64,000 nt of DNA from Okapia johnstoni (Eukaryota; Chordata; Mammalia; Artiodactyla; Giraffidae). The stretch is taken from assembly GCA_024291935.2 (NCBI GenBank), contig CM044313.1, positions 80,971,001 through 81,035,000 of the forward strand. Direction: 5' to 3'. A model generated the notes under the pieces. It was not told the origin of the DNA, searched no databases, and worked only from the letters and a program-made list of their open reading frames with translations. The position numbers and the translations under genes are program-made. Positions within the stretch are counted from its first letter, which is position 1. Every line of letters starts with the position of its first letter. Positions 22,080-34,517 of the stretch are shown here, one piece after another.

Positions 22080-23260
22080 AATCACCCAACACCAGTCTTC
22101 AGGGTAACGGATGCACTGAAACATAGTTTTCTTCTGAGGCCTAGGCCCCAATCATGAGGCCTCTGAGAAAGGGGGACATTTTCCCGGTCTTTGCTTCTAG
22201 TTCTTCTTTCTAGAAGTTTCTTTCAAAGAATAGAAAAGAAGAGAATAGATATGTGTCTTCAGGGAAATTCCCAACCTAAAGGCACTTTAGGGTCCCACTG
22301 GGCAGTTTGTGTGTTACATACCCTACAAAAGTACCCCATCTAGGGGACTCAGGGCTGGAACTCAGCTCAGGCTCTTCCAGCTAAACTGTGTCCTGGCTCT
22401 AGGAGGAAGAGGGGTCTTTTTATAATCCTTTTGCCCAAAGAGGAGCATCTTTTTGTACTTAGCTTTAGATGAGGTGACTTTTAAATTCATTTGTCTGGAG
22501 GGGGCATCTGTTAACATTTCGTCTGCCTCTCTTGCAATCGCCCTCTCTTACAGTTTGCACAAACATGTGCTCGGCAGTAGTCCCAGAGCCCTCTTTCCAT
22601 AGGACTTGGCTCTATGGACCCCAGGTGACAATCACAGGAGAACACAACTATTCATGTTCAGCATGTTTGCCAAAGCCTGAGGTGTTCAGTTTCAAATAAC
22701 AGTGTGGAAAGGTGGGGGCTGTGTGCATTAGAAACAGATCTCTTTCAACTGAGCTACAGTAAGTCCTGACTGAGTGCCTTTCTCAGTCTCCCCTTTGATT
22801 CAAGGTGAAGAACAAGTCTGTCCTATTGCTTGAAACTCTGAAGTCTTCACTTCTAACCTCCAGTGAACAACAGCTCGAGCTGGAACACAAGGCAGGGGTC
22901 TTCTCATGAAGAAACAATTCCATGAAGGGTCAGTTGCTGTCAATATATGTAGAGAAAAAACATGGCTCTGTAAGGACACCCAAAACAGTGAAATATTTCT
23001 GCTGACATAAACCCATGAGCTGCATTTGAAGGCATCCTTTTCATTCTTTGTTTAGCCATCTTCACATTGAAGTGAAAGAATTTTAATCTTTGTCCCCAGA
23101 ACAAATGGAAAAGATACGCTGAGAAGAAATTCAATCTTTGGATGCAGGACAGTATGAAACTTTGAAATTGTTTTCCAGCTTCTAACCAGCCAGGTATCAG
23201 CTTTTTTTTGCTAGGATGTGCTGTTAGAATAATTTTAACAATTTAAATTTTGTTAGGTTC
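22080..23260. other. Single-copy intronic DNA
   Basis: About 1.2 kb with no recognised exon or repeat. Confidence 0.45.
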
Positions 23261-23261
23261 T

Positions 23262-23754
23262 AATGGTCAAAGACATTACTTTGCCAATAAAGTTCTATCT
23301 AGTCAAAGCTATGGTTTTTCCAGTAGTCATGTATGGATGTGAGAGTTGGACTATAAAAGAAGGCTGAGCGCCGAAGAATTGATGCTTCTGAACTGTGGTA
23401 TTGGAGAAAACTCTTGAGAGTCCCTTGGACTGCAAGGAGATCAAACCAGTCCATCCTAAAGGAAATCAGTCCTGAATATTCATTGGAAGGACTGATGCTG
23501 AAGCTGAAACTCCAGTACTTTGGCTACCTGATACAAAGAACTGACTCATTTGAAAAGATCCTGATGCTGGGAAAGATTGAAAGCAAGAAGAGAAGGGGAC
23601 GACAGAGGATGAGATGGTTGGATGGCATCACCGATTCAATGGACATGAGTTTCAGTAAGCTCCGGGAGTTGGTGATGGACAGGGAGGCCTGGCATGCTGT
23701 AGTCCATGGGATTGCAAAGAGTTGGACGTGACTGAGTGACTGAACTGAACTGAA
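23262..23754 (+). mobile_element. BovB/ART2A-type 3' fragment
   Basis: From AAAGACATTACTTTGCC to GACTGAACTGAACTGAA. It is almost parallel in extent and shared variants to the copy at 19.6 kb. Confidence 0.92.
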
Positions 23755-26700
23755 TGTTCAAAAATGTGAGAATTAAGTGTTCCCTGCATTTTGCTATGTG
23801 AATGCTACCAATGAGGTTAGTGGCATTTAAGAATCTCTGCTTTATGATGGTGTATCTGCTGAGGAGATGTGCTTTATACCACATCACTGACTCCCTCGAG
23901 TGCCGTTGAGTTCTTGGCCCAGATGAAAAGTCCTAGTGGTTCTTTGCCCTACAAGCAAAAAATGTAACTGTTCCTGCCCTCGTGTTCTTGGACTGAAGCT
24001 GAAGCCTGGGGTGCTGGAGCTGAGGAATGAAACCCGTTGGCAGGGCTGTGTGGGAAAACTTCCTCAGCGTGGCTTCTTGCCTGCTTCACCATGCGGAACT
24101 TGGTGGCTCATTTGCAGAAAGCACGCATTTGAGTTGCAGGACGCCTGTGTGTCAATGTCTGTTGTTCCTCGCCAGGGGCAGGGACAGAAATGCTCTGTGT
24201 ATCTCCTGACTCTGCTCCCAGGCTGAGGAATTCTCCATGACCCCTGACCTTTGGGGGTTGCCTGGTAAGACCCATGCTTACTCAGACATGAGACTTTGGA
24301 GCGGGGCCCCTGGCTGGCAAGAGAGTCCTTTCATCACTATTAATGCTTTGTGTTACAGGCTCATAAACATGAGCATTTATTTCCCTCCTTTCTCTCCCTT
24401 TTTGTCTTTCTGCTTACTTTTCAGTTCATCAGGTTCATTTTTGTGAGTCCCCAACTTGACAGACTGAAAGTGGGAGAGAGACCTGAAGAATCAGTAGTTC
24501 AAGAAGCACTGATCATGAATCAATTCTTCCTATGATCCAGGCATGGTGCAGGAGAGAAATGACCATCAGCTGTGATGGGAGATGAGTGCCCGGATGTTCT
24601 GTTTATTATCAGGTCAATTACTTGGCTCATGGTCCACACAAATGCCACGTGGAGATGTTACCCACCTCTTCTTTGGAGACTTAACTTTGAATCTCATTTC
24701 TGTTTTCATTACAGAAACTGAAGATTGGGTGTCCAGAGTTTCTCACTAGATGTTTACATATTAATATTTATCTCCTTTTTTTTTGATCCAGCATGACTCA
24801 TAGGTCCATGGAGCTTTAATATTAGCTTTCAGAAAGATCTGGTTCCCTTCAAAAATATCTCCATTGATTGACAGATATTATGAAGAATTTTGAGAAATGA
24901 GAAAACAGGAGGCCTGGGTTCTAGGCTTTGTAATTGAAAAAATGTTTTCCTTGATTTTTTGAGATGGTCTTTCAGTGTGAGACGACCAATTTATTTTTAA
25001 CCGCCAGATAACTCATGTCAGAGAGACACAGCCAGGTTGGGGGTGATGGCATATTTTTCACATGGAGCAATCTCACTGATTTGGGAGTTGGAGGACCTGA
25101 GATCAATGCTTACTAACCATGTGACCTTAGATGGGATCCTTTGCCTCTTTGGGTCTCTTGTTTGAGTCGACTGTGGCCTATGGACAGCAGAGTGAGCACC
25201 GCCTGGGAGCTTGTTAAAAAGGCAGATTCTCAGCTCCTACCCCTCATCTGCGGAAACAGAACATAAATGTTAACAGGAGTCTCATGGAATTTGCATGTGC
25301 ATTAAAATTTGACAAGCACTGGCCTGTCAAACCCGGAGACCTTGATTCTATTTGAGTTCAGTCTTTTACCTATTACATCCTTTTGGCAAATTGTTTGCTC
25401 AGGTGCCTAATGATGCATAGGTGCTGGGGGAAGCTGCTATTCTAATCACTGTTGATGACTGAAAGGGTATAAGAGGAATCTTAGATACTGTGATACAGAA
25501 AAAGATGGAAAAGGTACATGGACCCTTGGATGCCAAGTAGGATGGGTTATTGTGGTCAGATGTACCCACTGTCATCCTTTGCTGCTCTTCTGTCCGTTGC
25601 AATCTTTTGTTATGTTGGATTCCATGGACAGCTTCCAGTGGTTTTCAGCCTCTTTCATTCTCATCTCTCTGGTGTGTGTGCTAAGTAGCAATATCTGGCT
25701 TCCATATTTCATCTAGGCTGTTGAGAAGAGAAAAGCTTTCTGGGCCTCAGAAACCTGAGGGAAATAATAACAACCAACACTGTTCTGACTTTCATCCCCT
25801 TCCCAAAGAGATGGAGACTCGTTGATGCTACGTTTGGGTTTAGAATGAGAAGATCTTGATGTTTGTAAGTGTTCCCTTATGAGATCGTAAGTGTGGCATT
25901 TTCCAGAATGTTTATGAAAGTCTAGGTATAAAAGGCAAAGCAAGAATGGGGCTCCCTTCTCAGCTCTGGGAGGACACTGTCCATGAAGACAGGGCTGCTT
26001 ATAATCGTGCCCCTGCCCCCTCAGACCACGGGGATGGGAGACATGACCTCTGCTCCTGGGCTGGGCCACCTTACTTTCAGTAAGTGCTAATCTTTGACCT
26101 AATACATTGGGGCCTTAGAGAAAGTGCGCATATGTTTCTTTTTCCACTTGTCCATAACCATTTGTTAGTACCAAGATGTCCTGTTTGCCTTCTTCATGGA
26201 TTATACCTGATAATCTGCTTTTAAGGCTTTTCAAATAGTTTAGCACTGAAAATCTTCCTCTAAACAAATACATTAAAAAAAAGAAGACCTTCTGAGATTC
26301 CCCAATAGTGTGTGTTGTTGGATTTGCTGATTTCCCTGCTTGAGATAAGCCAGGAGTTCATTTAGAGTGACTTTCCTACACCAGTGCCTCCTTCCAGACC
26401 CAGCTTCTTTGACTTCCAGACCACACATCCTCACTGCAATCCCTTCATGGCTCTGCAGTGAAACTGGCTGGAAGGACAGTGAGCTATTCTGAGAAACCAA
26501 TTTATCAGTTACAAAAGTTCATACTAAGCAGTCCCATTTCGTATCATTGACTCACCCCTTCACCAGGCCCTGACCACCCGCCACCCTGTTTACAGACAGA
26601 TTTTTCTCTGGAAATGTTTTCCTCACTTGCTTTCTGCTTTGGCCCCAAGGAATGAGTCACACAATTCAAAAAGGCAAAGCTTCCAGCCTCTGAGTAGGTC

Positions 26701-27240
26701 ATCAGATAGCACTACTTTCCTTCCAAGCAGGCTTCCTTTCTTCTAGCAAGTTTTTTTTTTTTTTTAAGTTTACAACTGAACTTCTCTCTTTGCTGTCCTC
26801 CAACATTCTTGGCTTATCTCTAAGGACCAATTTTCTCCTCCAGTTGTGGGTTTTCGGGGCTCTCTCTTTGGCTTTCCTTTTTCTTACAATTTTTCTAATT
26901 TTTAAAAACACATTTGCAGAACAAACACACAAGGTTGAGCTGTTTGTTCAATAGGGCTTATTTAACTTAGGAGACATGTGTATATATAACTTTGAAAATA
27001 ATTTATATATTTCAAATATATGTTGACACTATATCTAATTTTAAATATACATAACTCATATAACTTATATAACAAGTTATTTAACTTATTTATATAAATT
27101 TCTTACCTCTTTTCTAACCTCTATGTAGCTTTATAACGAAAGAACACTGAAAATAAGCTGCTCATAGAGTTTCCAGACAAATTAGTGTTTATTGCAGATA
27201 CAGGAGCAGACTGTGTGTGTGTGTCTTAGGAGTGGAGCAG
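23755..27240. other. Mostly single-copy intronic DNA
   Basis: A long block with little repeat content. A weak MIR-like piece lies at about 25105-25190 (CCATGTGACCTTAGATGGG). A T-run sits at about 26750-26765 and a GT run at 27213-27223. AT-rich sequence occupies 26980-27110. The antisense frames at 25713-26069 and 26702-26932 show no family features. Confidence 0.5.
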
Positions 27241-27242
27241 GG

Positions 27243-27890
27243 AGTTGTTGTTCAGTCACAAACTTGTGTCTGACCCTTTGAGACCTCATGGATTGCAGCA
27301 CACCAGTCTCTTTTATCTTCCACTGTCTCCGGGAGTTTGCTCAAATTCATGTCCATTGAGTCAGTGATGCTGTCTAACCATCTCATCCTCTGCTTCTGCT
27401 TTCTCCATTTGCCTTCAATCTTTCCCAGCATTAGGGTCTTTTCAAATGAGTCAGCTCTTCACATCAGATGGCCAAAGTATTGGAGTTTCGGCTTTAGCAT
27501 CAGTCCTTCCAATGAATATTCAGGACTGATTTCCTTTAGAGTTGACTGGTTTGATCTCCTTGCAGTCCAAGGGACTCTCAAGAGTCTTCTCCTGCACCAC
27601 AGTTTGAGAGTATCAATTGTTTGGCACTCAGCCTTCTTTTATAGTCCAACTCTCACATCTATACATGACTACTGGAAAAACCATAGCCTTGACTATCCGG
27701 ACCTTTGTCAGCAAAATGATGTCTCTATTTTCCAATACACTATCTAGGTTTGTCTTCTCCAGTAGCATATTGGGCACCTACCAACCTGGGGAGTTCATCT
27801 TTCAGTGTTACATCTTTTTGCCTTTTCATGCTATTCATGGGGTTCTCAAGGCAAGAATACTGAAGTGGTTTGCCATTCCCTTCTCTAGTG
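27243..27890 (-). mobile_element. BovB-derived element with internal deletion, antisense
   Basis: 27243-27757 is the antisense BovB/ART2A 3' region. From about 27758 the sequence jumps to an antisense piece from near the BovB 5' part (reading on the - strand: GAGAAGGGAATGGCAAACC, then CCCAATATGCTACTGGAGAA). The element therefore keeps both ends of its source and lacks the middle. Confidence 0.85.
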
Positions 27891-29868
27891 GGAGAAGTGT
27901 ACAGGAGGCAGTGATCAAGACCATCCCCAAGAAAAAGAAATGCAAAAAAGGCAAAATGGTTGTCTGAGGAAGCCTTACCAATAGCTGAGAAAGAAGAGAA
28001 GTGAAAAGCAAAGGGGAAAAGGAAAGATACACCTGTTTGAATGCAGAGTTCCAAAGAATAGCAAGGAGAGATAAAAAAGCCTTCCTCAGTGATCAGTGCA
28101 AAGAAATAGACGAAAACATTAGAGTGGGAAAGACTAAAGATCTCTTCAAGAAAATTAGAGACACCAAGGGAACATTTCATGCAAAGATGAGCACAATAAA
28201 GGAGAGAAATTGTATGGACCTAACAGAGAAGCAGAAGATATTAAGAAGAGGTGGCAAGAATACATAGAAGAATATAGTTCTTCTTTGTATACAAAAAAGG
28301 TCTTCATGACCTGTATAACCACAATGGTGTGATGACTCAACTAGGGCCAGACATCCTAGAATGCAAAGTCAAGTAGGCCTTAGGGAACACCACTACGAAC
28401 AAAGCTAGTGGGGGTGATGGAATTCCAGTTGAGCTATTTCAAGTCCTGAAAGGTGATGCTGTGAAAGTGCTGCACTCAATATGCCAGCAAATCTGGAAAA
28501 TTCAGCAGTGGCCACAGGACTGGAAAAGGTCAGTTTTCATTCCAATCCCAAACAATGGCAATCTCAAAGAGTGTTTAAACTCCTGCACGATTACACTCAT
28601 CTCACATGCTAGCAAAGTAATGCTCAAAATTCTCCAAGCCAGGCTTCAACAGTACATGAACTGTGAACTTCCAGATGTTCAAGCTGGATTTAGAAAAGGC
28701 AGAGGAACCAGAGATCAAATTGCCAACATCTGCTGGATCATTGAAAAAGCAAGAGAGTTCCAGAAAAACATCTATTTCTGCTTTATTGACTATGCCAGAG
28801 CCTTTGACTGTGTGGATCACAAAAAACAGTGGAAAATTCTGAAAGAGATGTGAATACCAGACCATCTGACCTGTCTCTTGAGAAATCTGTATGCAGGTCA
28901 GGAAGCAACAGTTGGAACTGGACATGGAACAACAGACTGGTTCCAAATAGGAAAAGGAGTACTTCAAGGCTGTATATTGTCACCTTGCTTATTTAACTTA
29001 TATGCAGAGTACATCATGAGAAACGCTGGGCTGGAGGAAGCACAAGCTGGAATCAAGATTGTCGGGAGAAATATCAATAACTTCAGATATGCAGATGACA
29101 CCACCCTTATGGCAGAAAGTGAAGAAGAACTAAAGGACCTCTTGATGAAAGTGAAAGAGGAGAGTGAAAATTTGGCTTAAAGCTCAACATTCAGGAAACT
29201 AAGATCATGGCATCTGGTCCCATCACTTCATGACACATAGATGGAGAAACAGTGGAAACAATGGCTGGCTTTATTTTGGGGGGCTCCAAAATCACTGCAG
29301 ATGGTGATTGCAGCCATGAAATTAAAAGACACTTACTCCTTGGAAGGAAAGTTATGACCAATGTAGACAGCATATTAAAAAGCAGAGACGTTAGTTTGTC
29401 CACAAAGGTCCATCTAGTGAAGGCTGTGGTTTTTCCATTGGTCATGTATGGATGTGAGAGTTGGACTACAAAGAAAGCTGAACGCCAAAGAATTGATGCT
29501 TTTGAAGTGTGGTGTTGGAGAAGACTCTTGAGAGTCCCTTGGACTGCAAGGAGATCCAACCAGTCCATCCTAAAGGAGATCAGTCCTGGGTGTTCATTGG
29601 AAGGACTGATGTTGAAGCTGAAACTCCAATACTTTGGCCACCTCATGCGAAGAGCTGACTCATTTGAAAAGACCCTGGTGCTGGGAAAGATTGAGGGCAG
29701 GAGGAGAAGGGGACGATAGGAGATGAAATGGTTGGATGGCATCACCGACTCAATGGACATGGGTTTGAGTGGACTCAGGGAGCTGGTGATGGACAGGGAG
29801 GCCTGGCGTGCTGTGGTTCATGGGGTCGAAAAGAGTCAGACACGACTGAGCGACTGAACTGACAAATG
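27891..29868 (+). mobile_element. BovB LINE, longest copy, degenerate RT domain
   Basis: This is a sense BovB of nearly 2 kb reaching the 3' end (GACTGAGCGACTGAACTGAC). It includes the inter-domain region (28000-28300) and the reverse transcriptase with the FIDYARAFD box (about 28780-28810) and the YADD catalytic box (29088-29099). The C-terminal region of the ORF follows (29250-29720). A TGA at about 28850 (GAGATGTGAATACC), a break near 29180 and later stops mean no full protein can be made. BovB elements move by target-primed reverse transcription; this copy is 5'-truncated, lacks the endonuclease domain and is dead. Confidence 0.95.
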
Positions 29869-30203
29869 CTTTACATCCATTTTCTGGAAAGGATTCAGTT
29901 TTTTTAACTAGTTAATTCTGTTTCCATTCAACTGTTTTAATAAAGAGATGCAAGTTTGATAAGTGGACTGTTCTTCCCTTTTAATTCAATCTCTAGCCCA
30001 GCCCATTGTGATTTAGGTTTATGGAGAATATTATTTTTTTATTAATCAAAGCCTTGAACTTGCAGTTGAGAAACCTACATTTTATGCCTTACTGCCCCTA
30101 GTTCTCAGGATCTCTGAGGCGAGTCCCTTAGTACATCACAGTCCAAGCTTCCTCTTCTGTGAAATGAAGGCTGAACAATTTCCAAGGTCTAATGGAATTC
30201 AGC
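29869..30203. other. Single-copy intronic DNA
   Basis: Nothing recognised apart from the first copy of the target duplication at 30192-30203. Confidence 0.4.
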
Positions 30204-30475
30204 GGAGAAGGCAATGGCACCCCACTCCAGTACTCTTGCCTGGAAAATCCCATGGACGGAGGAGCCTGGTGGGCTGCAGTCCATGGGTTCATGAACAGTC
30301 TGACATGACTGAGCGACTTCACTTTCACTTTTCACTTTGATGCACTGGAGATGGAAATGGCAACCCACTCCAGTGTTCTTGCCTGGAGAATCCCAGGGAT
30401 GGCGGAGCCTGGTGGGCTGCCATCTGTGGGGTCGCACAGAGTCAGACATGACTGAAGTGACTTAGCAGCAGCAGC
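30204..30475 (+). mobile_element. BOV-A2 SINE (full dimer) with perfect TSD
   Basis: GGAGAAGGCAATGGCACCCC start, a dimer linker and an (AGC)n end. ATGGAATTCAGC at 30192-30203 repeats exactly at 30476-30487. Little divergence suggests a young insertion. Confidence 0.96.
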
Positions 30476-30564
30476 ATGGAATTCAGCACCTCTGACACTG
30501 ACAAGTCTGTGGCCAAGGTGCTTACCATCACTAACGTACCATTGTTTACCAATGCGAGGTTCAT

Positions 30565-31265
30565 CCATGGTGTCTCAAATGGTAAGATTTCCTTCTTTTA
30601 AAAGGCTGAATACTATTCCATGGTGGGGTGTGTGTGTGTGTGTGTGTATTTCATATTTTCTTTGTCTGTTATCTCTTGATGAACATTTGGGTTACTTTCA
30701 TGTTTTTGCTTTTGTGAAGAATGCTGTGATGGATGTGGGAGTTCAGATAGCTCGTTGTGATCCTGATTTCAATTCTTCTGAGTATCTACCCAGAAGTGGC
30801 ATTGCTGGATCGTATGGTAGTTCTCCTTTTAAGTTTTTGCAAAATATCCATACTGTTTTCCAAAGCAATGGCACTGTTTCACATTCCCACCCACAGTGTA
30901 TAAGGGTTCAGTTTCTCCATATCCTCTTCAACCTTGTCAGCTTTTCTTTTTTACTCCCCATGTTGTACAAATACATTCTTTTTTAAAAAATATATTTATT
31001 TGGCTGTGTTGGGATTTGAGGCACACAGGATCTTAGTTCCTGGGCTAGGAATTGCACTCACATGCCCTGCATTGCAAGGTGGATTCTCAATCACTGGACC
31101 ACCAGGGAAGTCCTAGCTTTTTTTTTTTTTTTTTTTTTGATAATAGCCATTCTGACAGGTGTGCGTTGATATCTCACTGAGGTTTGGATTTGCATTTCCC
31201 TGATGATTAATGATATTGAACATCTTCTCATATACCCTTTGGCTATTCGTAGTCTTCCTTTAAAG
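30565..31265 (-). mobile_element. L1 3' region, antisense, split by a CHR SINE
   Basis: Antisense L1 at 30565-30982 (GAATACTATTCCATGGTG, CTACCCAGAAGTGGCATTGC) continuing at about 31117-31265 (CCATTCTGACAGGTGTG). A GT run at 30628-30648 sits inside it. Confidence 0.82.
30983..31116 (-). mobile_element. CHR-2-like SINE inside L1
   Basis: TTTATTTGGCTGTGTTGGG to CACTGGACCACCAGGGAAG read antisense, followed by a long T-run. Confidence 0.83.
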
Positions 31266-33475
31266 GTTAAATAGTATAAGCTATCAGTCAGTCCTTCAGA
31301 AGGAAGGAAATTCTCACTGTAGACTTTTCAAGGCTGAGTGTCGCTGTGGAGATCTGAAGCTGTATGTAAATTGGGCACTGTGGAATTTCCAGAACAGAGC
31401 TGGAGCCTTGTGGCATAGCTCTGAACTTAGAGCTGGAAGATCTGCATTTTAAGCCTGTGACTATAGCTCGCTTCAGGGAGTGTGCAATAAAACATCCGTT
31501 GACTATTTTCTCTAAGTTCTCTGTGCATTTTGCCAGTGTCTACCTTGGGAACATTCCACAGCGAATGCTTACATGGAGAAGTGCGAATATCAGCATTTAG
31601 TGCTACCACTAATAAATGTCCATAATATAAGAAGGATGTCGGTGTGCCTAGATATTGGTATTAGATATTAGATAACTAACTGCAAACATAATTGGGATGT
31701 TGGTAAGTGCTATGAATGCTACAGGAGCATATAAAATAGCGACCCAATCAGGCCTGGGATTTGGGAGAAGGCTTTTTGGAGAAGATAATTTTTGATCGGA
31801 ATTTGAAGGACAAATGTGATAATAGGAAGAGAGCGTTTCTGGAACATGTGAACAGGTCATGGAGCGGGAAATAGCCAAGGAAGCACCTCGGAGGAACTAC
31901 AAGAAAACAGTGTAAAGCAGAAAGTCTTTCTACTCTCTCTAATTAATAAATATTTAGGAGGAAGGGATTTTGAAAATAGGTAACCATTCTCTTTCTCATA
32001 TACATTCATTTATTGATGTTAGTATGAACTTGTGTCCTAATACATCATAATTTATTGTGTTGCTCATGTATCTCAATTTGGTCAGTGAAAGTCCTTCAGC
32101 CTGGCATCTGTATCCTTTTGATTTGATCCATCATTATTTGAGAACTCTGTTGTTTTCGGGTACAGTAAGATATCCTAGACTTATCTTGTACTTTCCTAGC
32201 TCTAGAATCAGCCATTACTTCAGGGAACTTTTTCTCCCTTTCCTGAAAATGGTACGTAGAAGCAAAGATCTGGACATTAGATGTGCTCACTGCTACTGGG
32301 TGTTCCTCTTCCAGGTCCACTCAATGGAATATGTGTGTCTGCATATATACACACATGTAAATCAAAACACAGTCACGTCTGTAGTTATTAGTATATTTAT
32401 CTGTACATTTAGAAGATTATGAATTTATACTAATAAATTCAATTCCAGTCCAACAACATAGGATTTATTCTTGTTTTCTCTCTTTCCAAATTTGTAAACT
32501 GTCTTTTCTGACAGTGACAAAACTAGTTCCCATTATTCTTAGTATATTTAGTCATTTGATCAGTCCTGCTATTTATAACCAGTATTTCACTGCTGTTATG
32601 GCTACAGCCACCTCCTTTCTTGTGTAGATGCCCTTGTTGACTGAATTGGGCTCCTCCATTCCATGCTGGCGACCCGCCCAGATGCCTCATGTGAGTGCCC
32701 TCTTCAGCCTACTTGGGCTCCAACCCTCATGCCAGCCCACTGGGCTTTGATTCCCTAGCTAGACTGCCTCCCTCTGGGGTTGTCGCTTTTCTTTGTTTCG
32801 GCTCTGACACCCAGCACTGTACCACGTTCCCATCAACATGGATGCCTGTTCCCCTTTTTCTGGGCTCTAGGTTCTGTTGCCCTGCATCACACATCCCTCC
32901 TGTGCCTTCACCTTTTTCACTCTGCTCTGTTCCTACCTCTGCTCTTCTCATACCTTCAATCTCCTGACCCTAGTCTTGTAGTTGCTTACTTCACTTCACC
33001 CTACTTAAGAGCTATCAAACTGAGTTGTTTATCAAGAGAAGAGTAGAGAGAGACTACAGAGAGGGAAGGGGACTTTGTCTGTAATTTGACCATGTTTGTC
33101 CCAGTGGCCACCAAATGCCTTTCCAATTCAGATATTCTGGGACCCCGTGCTGGGTTGGTGACAGATTCGCAGTTCTTCCTGGTATTTCTTGTGTGCCCGC
33201 CAAGTGCGGATGTGCCCTTGTTAGCTGTCCTGGCCTTTGTTTCCATCCTTAGCATTCACATCTCACTGTTATACTGGCTGTTGGTGTTACAGCCACCGTC
33301 CCTGTGTCTTGGGGTCTTCTGTCCTTATATGAGTCATCTGCAGGGTGTCTCCACCAACTGTTATATGACTAAGTTCCCCCAGTGTCCGGAACCATGCCTG
33401 CTTCCTGTTTCCCTATGTTTTTCCAGCCACCCCTGGAGTTTTCTCTATAGTTCTTTATGGAGCATTGTGGATATA
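31266..33475. other. Single-copy or unassigned intronic DNA
   Basis: No exon recognised in about 2.2 kb. 31650-31910 has the feel of an old interspersed repeat (GGAGAAGATAATTTTTGATC) but I cannot assign it. The 131-codon sense frame at 33086-33481 and the 84-codon antisense frame at 33001-33255 overlap and show no family motif. Confidence 0.45.
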
Positions 33476-33527
33476 AAGTAATTTTTAATTTTATTAACAT
33501 TAATTTTAATAAATTAACCAAAATTGT

Positions 33528-33581
33528 AATATTTAATAATAAGATTAAATTAATAAAAATTTAATCTTATTATTAAATATT
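33528..33581. repeat. Perfect 24-bp AT-rich inverted repeat (hairpin)
   Basis: 33528-33551 is the exact reverse complement of 33558-33581, with a 6-base loop. Both arms are over 85% A+T. It lies inside a wider AT-rich patch (33475-33590). Confidence 0.93.
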
Positions 33582-33599
33582 TAGTGTGAAGATCTGTTT

Positions 33600-34510
33600 A
33601 AAATCGCAGTGTGGACAACTCCTGTTTTAAACTGCTTTTGCTCTAAAAAGCTTCTTTGTTAACCCTCCCTTTGAGGCTAGATGCAAACCTAGTTTACTTA
33701 TAGGGAAGCCATCCCCACAGTGAATTCTATTTGACCTTCAACTCAGCTGCATAACTTGAAATATACCCCTAAGTATAGCACCCTAAATTTATGTAAACAT
33801 TAAAAAGGAAGAATGGGAACCAGTAAAAGGAGATTGAGATTGAAAGGGCACAAGAAAATACATTTCACTTCTGTGCTCATTACACAGGATTTTTTCTCTG
33901 TTGTGAGTTACAGACAAATCTATCCAATTACCTATTGGCCCTGTATCCCTAGATGCCCTAACAAAGCAAAATCATAATCCTTTTGTTATGGTGATTGAGA
34001 AGCACTGCTGAGAGACGGTTGAAGGGGTGTGACAGGGTTATCTGATGCATGGATGTTGTTAATTCTGTTCACCTGGTTATCCAGGTGTGTGAGATCATGG
34101 GGTCAGGAAGGGTGTGGGGTTAAGAGGAAAATGAAGAGGCATCAGGGCCTAAAAATCTCATGGTATGCGTAACAGTGATGTGGGGAGGGCAGAAATTCCA
34201 GTGTATTACACGGAAGAGTGAATGGGAGGAAATTAAGTTCCAAATGTGGGCAGTTCTTTTCGAAGAAAAAGAAGAATCCAGATCACTGGATGAAGAGGAG
34301 GCAAAGGTTATGTGTGAGCTGACTTTCTCTTTTTGGAAGTTGGGAGGGGCTTGAGAGAAGGCACCGGGAGCCTCTCACTACACAGAGAGAGGAGGACTAC
34401 TGATGAAACAGGGCCCCTGAGGAGTACAGGGGTCCAAGACTCGGAGCGCAGTGAGAAGATGACTTTGCCTTGGATGGGAATTTTTTATTTGTAAGTCCCC
34501 CCCCCACCCA
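33600..34510. other. Single-copy intronic DNA
   Basis: Nothing recognised. A purine-rich stretch at 34190-34310 gives a chance 64-codon frame. Confidence 0.4.
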
Positions 34511-34517
34511 ACATTTT

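Noticed and set aside
25713..26069. Antisense 118-codon frame plus a GTATAAAAGG box at about 25925
   Set aside because: The TATA-like word is on the + strand in a region without initiator or coding sequence, and the frame has no family features.
27337..29760. Long open frames with reverse-transcriptase motifs taken as a functional gene
   Set aside because: They are frames of degenerate BovB copies, broken by a stop near 28850 and a frameshift near 29180, with no endonuclease domain.
33086..33481. 131-codon hydrophobic frame that looks membrane-like
   Set aside because: There is an overlapping antisense frame, C/T-biased composition explains the Leu/Ser/Pro content, and I see no splice or promoter context.
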